This document shows, piece by piece, positions 53,348 to 62,471 of a stretch of 64,000 nt of DNA. Numbering within the stretch: the first letter of the stretch is position 1; every line of letters starts with the position of its first letter. The notes under the pieces were generated by a model. It saw only the letters and a program-made list of their open reading frames with translations, had not been told where the DNA came from and did no database searches. The stretch is from Sphingomonas sp. LT1P40 (GTDB taxonomy: Bacteria; Pseudomonadota; Alphaproteobacteria; Sphingomonadales; Sphingomonadaceae), in NCBI RefSeq assembly GCF_036663835.1, contig NZ_JAXOJT010000001.1, positions 2,272,856 through 2,336,855 of the forward strand. Reading direction: 5' to 3'. The translations under genes and the position numbers were made by a program.

Positions 53348-54868
53348 TCAGGGGGCATCCGGACCAAAAAGGTCCGCATGTAGCCGACGCAACTCCGCCT
53401 TTTGCACCTTTCCCATCGCGTTCCTGGGCAATTCGTCCGCGAACAGCACGCGCCGGGGCTGTTTGAAACGCGCCAGCTTGCCGGTCAGTGCGGCGATAAT
53501 GCCATCGGCATCGGCGAAGCCACGTTCGCACGGCACGACCACCGCGACGACACCCTCCCCCAGATCGGGATGCGGGAGGCCGATCACGGCGACTTCCCGA
53601 ACCGCGTCCAGTTCACCGATCGCATCTTCGATTTCGGCGGGATAGATATTGAACCCGCCGGCGATGATGAGGTCCTTTTCGCGCCCGACGATCGAGACAT
53701 AGCCCCGCGCGTCGATGCGGCCGAGATCGCCCGAGATGAAGAAGCCGTTGCGGAATTCGGCGGCGGTCTTGTCGGGCATGCGCCAATAGCCCTTGAACAC
53801 ATTGGGGCCGCCGATTTCGATCACGCCCACTTCGCCCTGCGACAGGACGCGACCGCTCGCGGAATCGGCGATGCGGATATCGACACCGGGCAACGGCAAC
53901 CCGACAGTTCCGGGAATCCGGTCTCCGTCATAGGGGTTGGAGGTGTTCATGTTCGTCTCGGTCATGCCATAGCGTTCGAGGATCGCATGGCCTGTGCGCG
54001 CCGCGAACGCGCGATGGATGTCGGGCGCGAGCGGTGCCGAGCCCGAGATGAACAGCCGCATGTGCGCGACCAGCCCGCGCTCGAACCCCGCCTCGCCGAG
54101 CAGCCGGATATAGAAGGTCGGCACCCCCATCATCACGGTGGCGCGGGGGAGCGCGGCCAGCACCGCGTCGGCCTCGAAACGCGGCTGAAAGATCATCGAA
54201 GCGGCGCTGGCCAATATGACGTTGGTGGCGACGAACAGGCCGTGAGTATGGAAGATCGGCAGCGCGTGCAGCAGCACATCGTCCGTGGTGAAATGCCATG
54301 CGTCACGCAGCGTAAAGGCGTTCGAGGCGAGGTTGTCGTGGCTGAGCATCGCGCCCTTCGACCGGCCCGTCGTGCCGGAGGTGTAGAGGATCGCCGCGAG
54401 ATCGTCGTCGTCGCGCGATACCGTGTCGAACACCGGTGCCGCGTCGCACGCCAGACGGGCGAGCGTGCCGCTGCGTGCGGCATCGAGCGTCTCCACCGTG
54501 ACGCCGGCGGCCGATGGTAACGCCGCGACAGCCTCCACGGCACCCGGATCGCAGACGATCAGGGTCGGCTGTGCATCGCCGATGAAATAGTCGAGTTCGG
54601 CGGCGGTATAGGCGGTGTTGAGTGGCAAAAAGACCGCGCCGGTCCGCAAACAACCGAGATACAGCATCAGCATTTCGATGCTCTTCTCGACCTGCACTGC
54701 CACCCGGTCGCCGACCCCGACGCCCAATCCCCCAAGCGCATTGGCATAGCGCGCCGAGGCCGCTTCGACATCGCCATAGCCGAGCATTTCGCCATCCGGC
54801 AGCCACGCGAACGGGCGGCGCGGATCGTCGGGGAATTGCGCCGCAAGACGGGTGTAGAGGTTGCTCAT
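53348..54868 (-). CDS. matB: Malonate-CoA ligase
   Basis: 506 residues from ATG 54868. AMP-forming acyl-CoA synthetase with ILYTSGTTGRSKGAMLSHDN, ALPIFHTHGLFVATN, MGVPTFYIRLL, ERYGMTETNMNTSNPYDG, FFISGDLGRIDARGYV and the C-terminal RNAMGKVQKAELR lysine; the THGLFVATN and ERYGMTETNMN segments are those of MatB. It converts malonate to malonyl-CoA. Coupled to matA (ATGA overlap), which decarboxylates the product to acetyl-CoA. Confidence 0.93.
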   Translation of the reverse strand: MSNLYTRLAAQFPDDPRRPFAWLPDGEMLGYGDVEAASARYANALGGLGVGVGDRVAVQVEKSIEMLMLYLGCLRTGAVFLPLNTAYTAAELDYFIGDAQPTLIVCDPGAVEAVAALPSAAGVTVETLDAARSGTLARLACDAAPVFDTVSRDDDDLAAILYTSGTTGRSKGAMLSHDNLASNAFTLRDAWHFTTDDVLLHALPIFHTHGLFVATNVILASAASMIFQPRFEADAVLAALPRATVMMGVPTFYIRLLGEAGFERGLVAHMRLFISGSAPLAPDIHRAFAARTGHAILERYGMTETNMNTSNPYDGDRIPGTVGLPLPGVDIRIADSASGRVLSQGEVGVIEIGGPNVFKGYWRMPDKTAAEFRNGFFISGDLGRIDARGYVSIVGREKDLIIAGGFNIYPAEIEDAIGELDAVREVAVIGLPHPDLGEGVVAVVVPCERGFADADGIIAALTGKLARFKQPRRVLFADELPRNAMGKVQKAELRRLHADLFGPDAP

Positions 54869-56190
54869 GCGTGTCGTTCCATCGGCTTGGTGGTGTCTGC
54901 GTGCATGCTGGATATCAGCTGCGACATGGGCTTTCCCGTCGCAATCGAGCCGTGATTGGCGAAGCGTTCGTGCAATTCCTCGATCGCTGGCAGATCGTAA
55001 AGATAGTTGACCATCATCCCGGCGCTCTGGCGCAAGCCCTTGGCCGAACTGTCGCCCATCCAATTCAGTTGCTCCAGCCACGCACCGTTGCCGAGATGGA
55101 ACCGCGCTACCGGATCGACCGGGCGGTCCTCGTCATTCTTGGCCTCGACGAAATAATGGATCGCGTGCGCGAGCAGTCGGTCACGATGGCGCTCCGGGTA
55201 TTCGCCCGCCTGTTCGGCAAGGGTGGCATCGTGGATGCGCAGCCATTTCATGAAGCCGGGAATCGGTGAGAGCGTCACGAAACATTCCAGCGTCGGGATC
55301 TCGCGCTTCAGGTCGGTGGCAACCTGCTTGATCAGGAAGTGACCGAACGAGATACCACGCAGGCCCGGCTGGCAGTTGCTGATCGAATAGAACACTGCGG
55401 TCGTGGCGTCCGCGCTGGCCAGCGGCACGCGGTCGGACGCCAGCAGCGCCTGGATGCTGTCCGGGATGCCGTGGGTCAAGGCGACCTCAACGAAGATCAG
55501 CGGATCGTCCGGGATTGCGGGGTGGAAGAACGCGTAGCAACGCCGGTCGGGCGGATCGAGCCGACTGCGCAGATCGGTCCAGTCGCTTATGTCGTGCACC
55601 GCCTCGTAACGGATCACGCGCTCCAGCAGATTCGCGGGCGAGGACCAGTTGATCGCCCGCATCGACAGAAAGCCACGGTTGAACCAGGACTGCAGCAAAT
55701 GCGCGAGATCCGCTTCGGCCAGCGCGACCCCCGGCTGGTCCCGCATCGCCAGCATGTCCGCGCGCATGCCGACCAGCGCTGCGGTGCCGCCCGGTGCGAG
55801 GTTCAGTCGGCGGAACAGCTCCTGTCGCGGCGCCTCGATCGCGCTGGCAAGCGCCGGGTGGGCGTCCCAGCCTTCGGTTTGAAACCGTTCCCACGCGGCG
55901 CTGAGCGTCGCCCGGTCCGGGTTGAAATCACGCGACAGCGCCAGAAAGAAGTCGGCGCGCTCCTGTCTGTCGGCGGCGTCGTACAGCCGCAGAAAATCGG
56001 TTGCGATGGCGACGCCGGACGCTTCGCCGCGATTGGAGATCAAGTCGCTCGCCATGCCGCACAGCGTCTCGACCCGCGAGCGTGCCAACGGCGTCGGCGC
56101 GAATGCTGCACGCGGCATGTGCTTGCGCAGAAATGCCCGGCCCTGACGGGAAAAGCCCTGCAGCAATTCGGACAGCGAAGTGCGGTCCAC
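54865..56190 (-). CDS. matA: Malonyl-CoA decarboxylase
   Basis: 441 residues from GTG 56190. An N-terminal helical domain (to about residue 170) is followed by the catalytic GNAT-like domain: RRCYAFFHPAIPDDPLIFVE, FYSISNCQPGLRGISFGHFL (with the catalytic Ser in the SNCQ region), FVTLSPIPGFMKWL and FHLGNGAWLEQLNWMGD. Converts malonyl-CoA to acetyl-CoA and CO2. Its TGA overlaps the matB start. Transcribed away from matR. Confidence 0.94.
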   Translation of the reverse strand: MDRTSLSELLQGFSRQGRAFLRKHMPRAAFAPTPLARSRVETLCGMASDLISNRGEASGVAIATDFLRLYDAADRQERADFFLALSRDFNPDRATLSAAWERFQTEGWDAHPALASAIEAPRQELFRRLNLAPGGTAALVGMRADMLAMRDQPGVALAEADLAHLLQSWFNRGFLSMRAINWSSPANLLERVIRYEAVHDISDWTDLRSRLDPPDRRCYAFFHPAIPDDPLIFVEVALTHGIPDSIQALLASDRVPLASADATTAVFYSISNCQPGLRGISFGHFLIKQVATDLKREIPTLECFVTLSPIPGFMKWLRIHDATLAEQAGEYPERHRDRLLAHAIHYFVEAKNDEDRPVDPVARFHLGNGAWLEQLNWMGDSSAKGLRQSAGMMVNYLYDLPAIEELHERFANHGSIATGKPMSQLISSMHADTTKPMERHA

Positions 56191-56210
56191 AACATCCCCT
56201 CCCTTTTATA

Positions 56211-56280
56211 ATACCGAATATGCCGAAATAACTATCACTGCATACGGTATAGCGTCATCTGAAATATGTGTATACCGAAG
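56211..56280. promoter_or_regulatory. ATACCG-type repeats between matA and matR (likely MatR operators)
   Basis: ATACCG occurs at 56211-56216, inverted as CGGTAT at 56245-56250 (inside the odd-centred palindrome ATACGGTAT, 56242-56250), and again at 56272-56277 (within GTATACCG). The centres are about 30 bp apart. FadR-type GntR regulators bind short palindromes of this kind, and MatR of rhizobia recognises a GTATAC-containing site. The motifs sit in the only control region shared by matBA and matRC. Confidence 0.55.
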
Positions 56281-56312
56281 TCGAGGCAATGCCAAATTGC
56301 CCGGAGAGGCTT

Positions 56313-56996
56313 ATGAGCGCGCTGATTGACCGCGATGAGGGCATCGACGACGACCGTCGTACCTTGCTGTCCGATCGCGTCCGCAACGCATTGACGGACG
56401 CCATCGCCTCAGGCGAGTTCGAGCCGGGCAGCCCGCTCGACGAGCAATGGCTTGCGGATCGTTATGGCGTGTCGAGGACCCCGGTACGCGAGGCTTTGCG
56501 GCAATTGCAGTCGAGCGGCCTGGTCGAGACGACCGGTCGGCGCATGGTCGTGGCGCAGGTGACGACTCAGCGCGTGATGGAAATGTTCGAGGCGATGGCG
56601 GAGATCGAGGCGGTGTGCGTCCGCCTCGCCACCTATCGCATGACCCCGCTTGAGCGCAGCGAGTTGCTGCGGATTCACGATGCGACCGAAGCCGCAGCGG
56701 CGAATGATGACGTCGGCGAATATGACCGGCTCAACCGCGACTTTCATGAAACGCTGTATCGGGCGACGCATAACGGCGTGCTGATCGAGCAGGCGCTTAC
56801 CCTGCGCAGCCGCTTGGCGGCGTTCCGGCGCACGCAGTTGCGACAGCAGGGCCGCCTGCACCGATCCCGTTCCGAACATGACGAGCTGATCCGCGCGATC
56901 AACGAAGGGGACGGCGACACTGCGGCGCGGCGCATGCGCGCGCACATGCTGACCGCCGCACGCGCGCTCGATTCCTATCTCAGCGAGCAGAAATAA
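56313..56996 (+). CDS. matR: GntR family (FCD-type) regulator of malonate genes
   Basis: 227 residues from ATG 56313, which follows GGAGAGG; the frame is open 15 codons upstream. Winged helix: LLSDRVRNALTDAIASGEFE, QWLADRYGVSRTPVREALRQ; then an FCD ligand domain with the metal/ligand residues in EYDRLNRDFHETLYRATHN and SRSEHDELIRAINEGD. Position between matBA and the malonate transporter gene makes it MatR; malonate or malonyl-CoA as effector is inferred. The transporter gene begins 46 bp downstream. Confidence 0.88.
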   Translation: MSALIDRDEGIDDDRRTLLSDRVRNALTDAIASGEFEPGSPLDEQWLADRYGVSRTPVREALRQLQSSGLVETTGRRMVVAQVTTQRVMEMFEAMAEIEAVCVRLATYRMTPLERSELLRIHDATEAAAANDDVGEYDRLNRDFHETLYRATHNGVLIEQALTLRSRLAAFRRTQLRQQGRLHRSRSEHDELIRAINEGDGDTAARRMRAHMLTAARALDSYLSEQK

Positions 56997-57042
56997 GCAG
57001 GCATAAGGCGCACCGCGCAAAGCGGGCGGTGGGGAGGGAAGA

Positions 57043-58281
57043 TTGTCGCATTTTATCCTGATCGGCGCACTCGCACTGGTGTTCCTGATCGCCACCTTGC
57101 GGCCGATCAACATGGGGCTGCTGGCGTTCGCCGCCGCGTTCCTGGTCGGCGTGTTGCTGGTCGGCGTTCCGGCCAAGGACGTGCTCGCCGGTTTCCCCGG
57201 CGATCTGGTGGTGGTCCTGATCGGGGTGACGTTCCTGTTCGCAATTGCCGAGCGCAATGGTGCAATCGAATGGGTGGTTCAGGGTCTGGCACGGATGCTG
57301 GGCCATCGTGCCGTGGCGATGCCGTGGGTGATCTTCATCGCCTCGGCATTGCTCACCGCATTCGGCGCGCTCGGCCCGGCGGCGGTGGCGATCGTGGCAC
57401 CCGTTGCCCTTCGCTTCGCCGTGCAGCATCGCATCAGCGCGCTGATGATGGGCCTGATGACGATCCACGGCGCACAGGCGGGCGCGTTCTCGCCGACCTC
57501 GGTCTATGGCGGCATCACCAACGGCGTCATCGAAAAGAGCGGCATCGTGCCGGAGCCGTTGATGCTGTTTTCCGCCAGCCTGTTCTTCAACCTGGCCATC
57601 GCCATCGTAATCTTCCTCGCCTTTGGCGGCCTGCGCCTGTTGCGGGATACGCCGGAGCCGCCCGAGGCACCCGCGGCGATAGCGCCGGAAATGGCCCGCG
57701 AACGGCTGCTGACCCTGCTGACGCTCGGCGCGATGGCGATCGCCGCGGTCGGGTTTCGCGTCGATATCGGGGTCGCCAGCATGGTTGCCGCCGCCCTGCT
57801 CGCCGTCCTCGCGCCGCGCTCGCAAAAGGGCGCGATCGATCGCGTGGCGTGGCCGACGGTGCTGCTGATCGCTGGTGTGGTGACCTATGTCGCGCTGTTG
57901 CAGCGGGTGGGAACGGTCGATGCGGCAGGCGACCTGATCGCGGGCATCGGATCGCCGCTGATCGCCGCGCTGCTGCTTTGCTATCTGGGCGGCGTCGTCT
58001 CCGCCTTCGCTTCATCGACGGCGCTGCTGGGCATCGTCGTGCCGCTGGCCGTCCCCTTCCTCAACCAGGGCGGGATCAGCGCGATGGGCGCGGTGGCGGC
58101 GATCGCGATCTCGACGACGATCGTCGATACCTCACCCTTTTCGACCAATGGCGCGCTGGTTGTGGCAAATGCGCCCGAGGCGGACCGCGAGCGGATGGTC
58201 CGCCAGTTGCTCGGCTATAGCGCGCTCATCACCCTGATCGGCCCGCTGATCGCCTGGGCGGTGTTTGTCCTGCCCGGGTAA
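57043..58281 (+). CDS. matC: Malonate transporter (MatC-like SLC13/dicarboxylate carrier)
   Basis: 412 residues, TTG 57043 behind GGGGAGGG. About eleven membrane segments; the N-terminal third (LRPINMGLLAFAAAFLVG, FPGDLVVVLIGVTFLFAIAE) is the MatC_N domain, and the AQAGAFSPTSVYGGITNG and IVDTSPFSTNGALVVANAPE stretches are the two SLC13/ArsB-type substrate hairpins. It likely imports malonate. Together with matR it is the plus-strand arm of the malonate regulon. Convergent with the amidase (7 bp). Confidence 0.9.
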   Translation: MSHFILIGALALVFLIATLRPINMGLLAFAAAFLVGVLLVGVPAKDVLAGFPGDLVVVLIGVTFLFAIAERNGAIEWVVQGLARMLGHRAVAMPWVIFIASALLTAFGALGPAAVAIVAPVALRFAVQHRISALMMGLMTIHGAQAGAFSPTSVYGGITNGVIEKSGIVPEPLMLFSASLFFNLAIAIVIFLAFGGLRLLRDTPEPPEAPAAIAPEMARERLLTLLTLGAMAIAAVGFRVDIGVASMVAAALLAVLAPRSQKGAIDRVAWPTVLLIAGVVTYVALLQRVGTVDAAGDLIAGIGSPLIAALLLCYLGGVVSAFASSTALLGIVVPLAVPFLNQGGISAMGAVAAIAISTTIVDTSPFSTNGALVVANAPEADRERMVRQLLGYSALITLIGPLIAWAVFVLPG

Positions 58282-58288
58282 GACCGTG

Positions 58289-59869
58289 TCAGGCCTTAAG
58301 CGCGTCCGGCACCGCAGCGCGGATCCATGGCGACGCCTGCTCATAGGCGTGACCGACTTGCAGCACCGCCAGATCGGCATGATTGGGGCCGATGATCTGC
58401 AGACCGATCGGTAGTTTGCGCGCGCCCCCGAACCCCGCCGGTACGGCGAGCGTCGGCAGCCCGGCCATGGTCGGCGGCAGCGTCACTTCCATCCAGCGGT
58501 GATAGCTGTCCATCGCCCGCCCGGCGATCTCGCGCGGCCAGCGGGTTTCGACATCGAATGGAAAGACCTGTGCCGTGGGCAGGACGAGGAAGTCGTAACG
58601 CTCGAACAGTTCGCGGAACGCCTGATAGATGCGCGACCGCACCTGCGACGCTTCGGCGACCTGACGTGCGCTGAGCTTCAGATAACCCTCGACCTCCCAG
58701 ATCGCCTCCGGCTGCAACAGCGCGCGTTTGGCGGGATCGTTATAATAATCGATCAGGTCCGACCCGACCGACCAGTGACGCAGCGTTACCGCCGTGCGCC
58801 ACATCTCGGCGGCGGACAGCGACAGCTTCGCCGCCTCGACCTGCATGCCGATCGCGCGGAATGCCGACAGTGCCCTGGTGCAGGTGTCGAGGATGCCGGG
58901 TTCGGTCGCCAGCTCGCCTTGAAGATCGCCCAGCCAGCCGATCCGCCGCCCTTTCCATTCCCGCTCCAGCGGCACGTCGAACCGCGCGGGATCGTCCTTT
59001 AACGAAAATGGTGCGCGGGAATCGGGTCCGGCCTGAACCGACAGCATGAAGGCGAGATCGCGCACCGTCCGCGCCATCGGCCCGGATGTCGCAAAAGTCT
59101 GACCGAACACATCGCTCGACGGGGCGGACGGAACCCGACCGAACGAGGGGCGGAAGCCGAAGATATTGTTCCAGCCCGCCGGATTGCGCAGCGAACCGCC
59201 GAAATCGCTGCCATCGCCAATCGGCATCATGCGCAGCGCCAGCGCAACGGCGGTGCCGCCGCTGCTGCCGCCCGCCGACACCGCCGGGTTCCACGCATTG
59301 CGCGTGATTCCGAACACCGAATTATAGCTATGCGAACCCAGCGCGAACTCGGGGACATTGGTCTTGCCGATGAAGATCGCACCGGCATCGCGCATCCGCG
59401 ACACGACGAGCGAATCCGCCGCCGGAATATTGTTGCGCAGGATCGGCGTCCCCTGGGTCGAGGCGATGCCGCGCGTCGGTGCTGTATCCTTCACCGCATG
59501 CGGAAAACCGTGCAGCACGCCCCGGAACCGGCCCTTGGCCGCATCCTCGTCGCACGCGGCTGCGGCCTTTATCAGTTGATCCGGCGACACGCGTGAGACG
59601 ATGGCGTTGAACCGGGGATTCAACCGGTCGATCTGCGCGAGATAGGCGGCCATTACGTCACGGCTGGAAATGTCCCGCCGCCGGATGCCAGCGGCAAGGT
59701 CGACCGCATCCATCGCAATGAGCTGTGACGACGGCTTTTGCACAGGCGTAGCAAAAGCACTGCTCGCTGCCATCGCTGCCGGTGCCGCCAGCACGGTCCT
59801 GCGCGTCCACTTCATGCCGCCCGGTTGAATCTCGTCCTGCACGACCTTGGGCGGATTGCGTTCAGACAC
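58289..59869 (-). CDS. Amidase signature family hydrolase, Tat-type signal
   Basis: 526 residues from GTG 59869, where GGAG sits eight bases upstream; ATG 59815 is the alternative and would start at MKWTRR. The catalytic Lys is in HAVKDTAPT, the cis-Ser and nucleophile in SAGGSSGGTAVALA and GSDFGGSLRNPA. WTRRTVLAAPAAMAASSAFA looks like a twin-arginine signal, so the enzyme is probably exported folded. Substrate unknown. A link to the malonate genes (for example a malonamic ester or amide) is only suggested by position. Confidence 0.88.
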   Translation of the reverse strand: MSERNPPKVVQDEIQPGGMKWTRRTVLAAPAAMAASSAFATPVQKPSSQLIAMDAVDLAAGIRRRDISSRDVMAAYLAQIDRLNPRFNAIVSRVSPDQLIKAAAACDEDAAKGRFRGVLHGFPHAVKDTAPTRGIASTQGTPILRNNIPAADSLVVSRMRDAGAIFIGKTNVPEFALGSHSYNSVFGITRNAWNPAVSAGGSSGGTAVALALRMMPIGDGSDFGGSLRNPAGWNNIFGFRPSFGRVPSAPSSDVFGQTFATSGPMARTVRDLAFMLSVQAGPDSRAPFSLKDDPARFDVPLEREWKGRRIGWLGDLQGELATEPGILDTCTRALSAFRAIGMQVEAAKLSLSAAEMWRTAVTLRHWSVGSDLIDYYNDPAKRALLQPEAIWEVEGYLKLSARQVAEASQVRSRIYQAFRELFERYDFLVLPTAQVFPFDVETRWPREIAGRAMDSYHRWMEVTLPPTMAGLPTLAVPAGFGGARKLPIGLQIIGPNHADLAVLQVGHAYEQASPWIRAAVPDALKA

Positions 59870-59936
59870 GAGATTTCTCCAGTATAAAGCCGTCACCGGC
59901 GGTGCCGCCCGCCCAACACGGCGGACGGCATGCCTT

Positions 59937-59966
59937 CCATATCAGAACTCGCCATATCAGAACTCG
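59937..59966. repeat. 15-bp perfect tandem duplication across a stop codon
   Basis: CCATATCAGAACTCG occurs twice in a row (59937-59951 and 59952-59966). On the minus strand it reads CGAGTTCTGATATGG and contains the TGA stop of the TonB receptor gene; the second copy therefore repeats the last two codons and the stop in the 3' flank. Confidence 0.9.
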
Positions 59967-62179
59967 AACGTGACCGAGCTTTTGAACGTGCGCGGCGCGC
60001 CGATCGTCAGATAGCCCAGCGCAGCCGACGACCAATAGGCCTTGTCGGTGACGTTCTCCGCGCTGAGGCGGAAGGTCAGCGGGTGGCCATCGGCAACGAT
60101 GACATAGCGCACGCCCAGGTCGAAACGCGTCCAGCCCGGGATGCTCAGCGTGTTGACGTTGTTCACGAACTGGCTGTCGGTATAGACGACGCGGCCGGTA
60201 AAGGTCGCATTCTTCAGGAACGGCGGAACCACTTCGGTGCCGAAGCTGACCTGCCATTCGGGAACGCCGATGCCACGCTTGCCCGCCAGATCGATGCGCG
60301 TGCCGGAAACCACGGTGGTCTGTTTGACGACCTCGGCATCGGTGTAGGTCAGGCCGCCGATGAAGCGCAGCCAGTCGGTGGGTTCCCCGTTCAGGCTCAA
60401 TTCGACGCCGCGGTTGCGCTGTTCGCCATCCACCTCCAGCGCGAGCTGGTTACCCGGCCGATCGACATAGTTGGTGATCGGCTGGCTCGTCTGGTAAATG
60501 GCAGCCGTCCCGGTCAGGCCGCGCAACGCGAATTTGACCCCGGCTTCATATTGCACCGAACGATAGGCTTCAAAGATCGTGCCCGCATTGGCGACGGTCA
60601 GGCCGCCAAAGGTTGCGGGCGCGACCGCCCCCTGCACCAGCGCCTCGATCCGATTGGCATAGACGGAAATATTCTCGGTCGGTTTGACCACCAGACCGAC
60701 GACCGGCGTGACGGCGTCCCGCACCACCTTGGTTACCCGATAGACCGGAGCATAGGCGAAGGTCCGCGACACCAGATGTTGATAGCGCCCACCGACCGTC
60801 AGCAGGACCGTGTCGTCGAGGAAGCCGAGTGTGTCGGACGCAAAAGCACTGCCATAATCGAACATCTGCAGCCGGCGCAGATTGGGCAGCACGGTCGCAT
60901 CGGCCGGCCTTGCCACCTGCGGCGCGTTATACAGATTGGAGCAGAACACGTTGACCGTCAGCGATGCCGCCGGGATGCCGGCGCAGTTCGCGCCGGTACG
61001 TGTCGATGCCGGATAGATGCCGGCGGTCGAGACGTTGCGATTTTCCTGAACGACCAGCGACGTGCCCGCATTGAACTGATGCGAAATGCCGCCGGTCTTG
61101 AACTTGGCGCGCAAACCGATCTGCCCGGCTTCGTTATTGTCGGCGCGCGGCACATAGAGCCGCGGCTGGGTCGCGTTGCCATTGGCGTTGAACACGGTGA
61201 TCGACGAGTAATCGCCATATTCGCTACCGTCGCGCATACCGACGGCGGCGTACAGCATGACGTCCTTGGCGATGTCCAGCTCGATGCGCAGCGTCCCATA
61301 GATGTCGCGCAGCTTGGTGGAGGTCCAGGCCTGGCCGAAATTATAGTCGGCCGGTGGCGGCGCGGGTACGGCGGTGAGTGTCGACCCAAGGCGAACGACG
61401 GGGCGTGGCTGAAGCACCCGCTGATTTTCGTAACCGATGTCGAGGAACACCCGCGCCGGTCCGGAGCGATAGTCGATTCCCAGGCCGCCGACGATGACGC
61501 GCTTTTCCTCGTTCGGGATCGAATTCTCGCCCTCGCGGTACACGCCGTTCACGCGGACGCCGAGTTCATCGTCGTCGCCAAAGCGCCTGCCCGCGTCGAA
61601 ATTCCCGCCGAAGATGCTCCGGCCACCAAAGCTGGCGGTTGCGCGATACAGTTCTTTCTGCGCGCGCTTCGGCGTCAGGTTGATGCCACCGCCGACACCC
61701 GATCCGCCCGGAGGGGCACCGAACAGGAACGCGCTGGCACCGTTGAGCACCTGAATCCCCTCATAGAGTTCGGGCGAAATCAACTGGCGCGGCGCGATCC
61801 CGTACATGCCATCGATCGCAAGGTCGTCGCCGAACAGCGGAAAGCCGCGCACGACGAACAATTCGGCCTGGTTGCCATTGCCCGATGTGACGCGCACCGA
61901 CGGGTCGTTCTTCATCACGTCGCCGATCGTCTCGGCCTGCTGGTCGAGCACGAGCTGCGCTGTGTAAGTGGTGACGTTGAACGGCGTCGACATCGCGTCC
62001 TGATCGCCCAGCGCGCCGAGATTGCCGTCGCTGACCACCTGCTTCTGCGCCTGTTGCGCGGTCACGATGACGGTGTCTTCTTCCGGCTCGTCCTGTGCGA
62101 AGGCCGACGTGGTCGAAACAAATGCCACGGCCAGCGTGGCGAGGCCGACGCCCCGAAATGCCGAATGATGAGCAACCAT
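59957..62179 (-). CDS. TonB-dependent siderophore-type receptor
   Basis: 740 residues from ATG 62179 with GGGGA upstream. Signal peptide (GLATLAVAFVSTTSAFAQ), TonB box-like EDTVIVTAQ, plug with DVMKNDPSVRV, LFVVRGFPLFGDDLAIDGM and LNGASAFLFGAPPGGSGVGG, then the barrel ending in KSSVTFEF, the terminal Phe. The plug motifs (RGF...DG and GASAFLFG) are those of ferric-siderophore receptors. No siderophore synthesis genes or Fur-like box were recognised nearby. Confidence 0.92.
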   Translation of the reverse strand: MVAHHSAFRGVGLATLAVAFVSTTSAFAQDEPEEDTVIVTAQQAQKQVVSDGNLGALGDQDAMSTPFNVTTYTAQLVLDQQAETIGDVMKNDPSVRVTSGNGNQAELFVVRGFPLFGDDLAIDGMYGIAPRQLISPELYEGIQVLNGASAFLFGAPPGGSGVGGGINLTPKRAQKELYRATASFGGRSIFGGNFDAGRRFGDDDELGVRVNGVYREGENSIPNEEKRVIVGGLGIDYRSGPARVFLDIGYENQRVLQPRPVVRLGSTLTAVPAPPPADYNFGQAWTSTKLRDIYGTLRIELDIAKDVMLYAAVGMRDGSEYGDYSSITVFNANGNATQPRLYVPRADNNEAGQIGLRAKFKTGGISHQFNAGTSLVVQENRNVSTAGIYPASTRTGANCAGIPAASLTVNVFCSNLYNAPQVARPADATVLPNLRRLQMFDYGSAFASDTLGFLDDTVLLTVGGRYQHLVSRTFAYAPVYRVTKVVRDAVTPVVGLVVKPTENISVYANRIEALVQGAVAPATFGGLTVANAGTIFEAYRSVQYEAGVKFALRGLTGTAAIYQTSQPITNYVDRPGNQLALEVDGEQRNRGVELSLNGEPTDWLRFIGGLTYTDAEVVKQTTVVSGTRIDLAGKRGIGVPEWQVSFGTEVVPPFLKNATFTGRVVYTDSQFVNNVNTLSIPGWTRFDLGVRYVIVADGHPLTFRLSAENVTDKAYWSSAALGYLTIGAPRTFKSSVTFEF

Positions 62180-62341
62180 TTTAAATCCCCCGATAATTGG
62201 TTCGCGTTCCTCCCGACACGGCTGGCACATCGTCCAAACCTGTTATCGTTGTGCCAGCCTGTTCCGCACGAATGGATCCAGAAACATCCAGTTCTTTCGC
62301 AAAGGACGGGACCATTTAGATTAGACCAAGTCAAACCGGTC

Positions 62342-62374
62342 ATTGTTTTTCCGGCCCGTCAAATCAAAAACAAT
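62342..62374. repeat. AT-rich inverted repeat upstream of the siderophore-type receptor
   Basis: ATTGTTTTT (62342-62350) and AAAAACAAT (62366-62374) are perfect complements 15 bases apart. They lie about 165-195 bp upstream of the receptor start in the 292-bp gap toward the small secreted protein gene. The spacing could suit a dimeric DNA-binding protein; a hairpin terminator is less likely because the stem is AT-rich. Confidence 0.45.
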
Positions 62375-62471
62375 AAAGTGTTTTCGATCGGCAAAACGCG
62401 CCTGTTACAGGGGATCATGACGACCCGCATTGCCGCCCGGGACATGATGTCGCGAGCGGCTCGTACAATAA

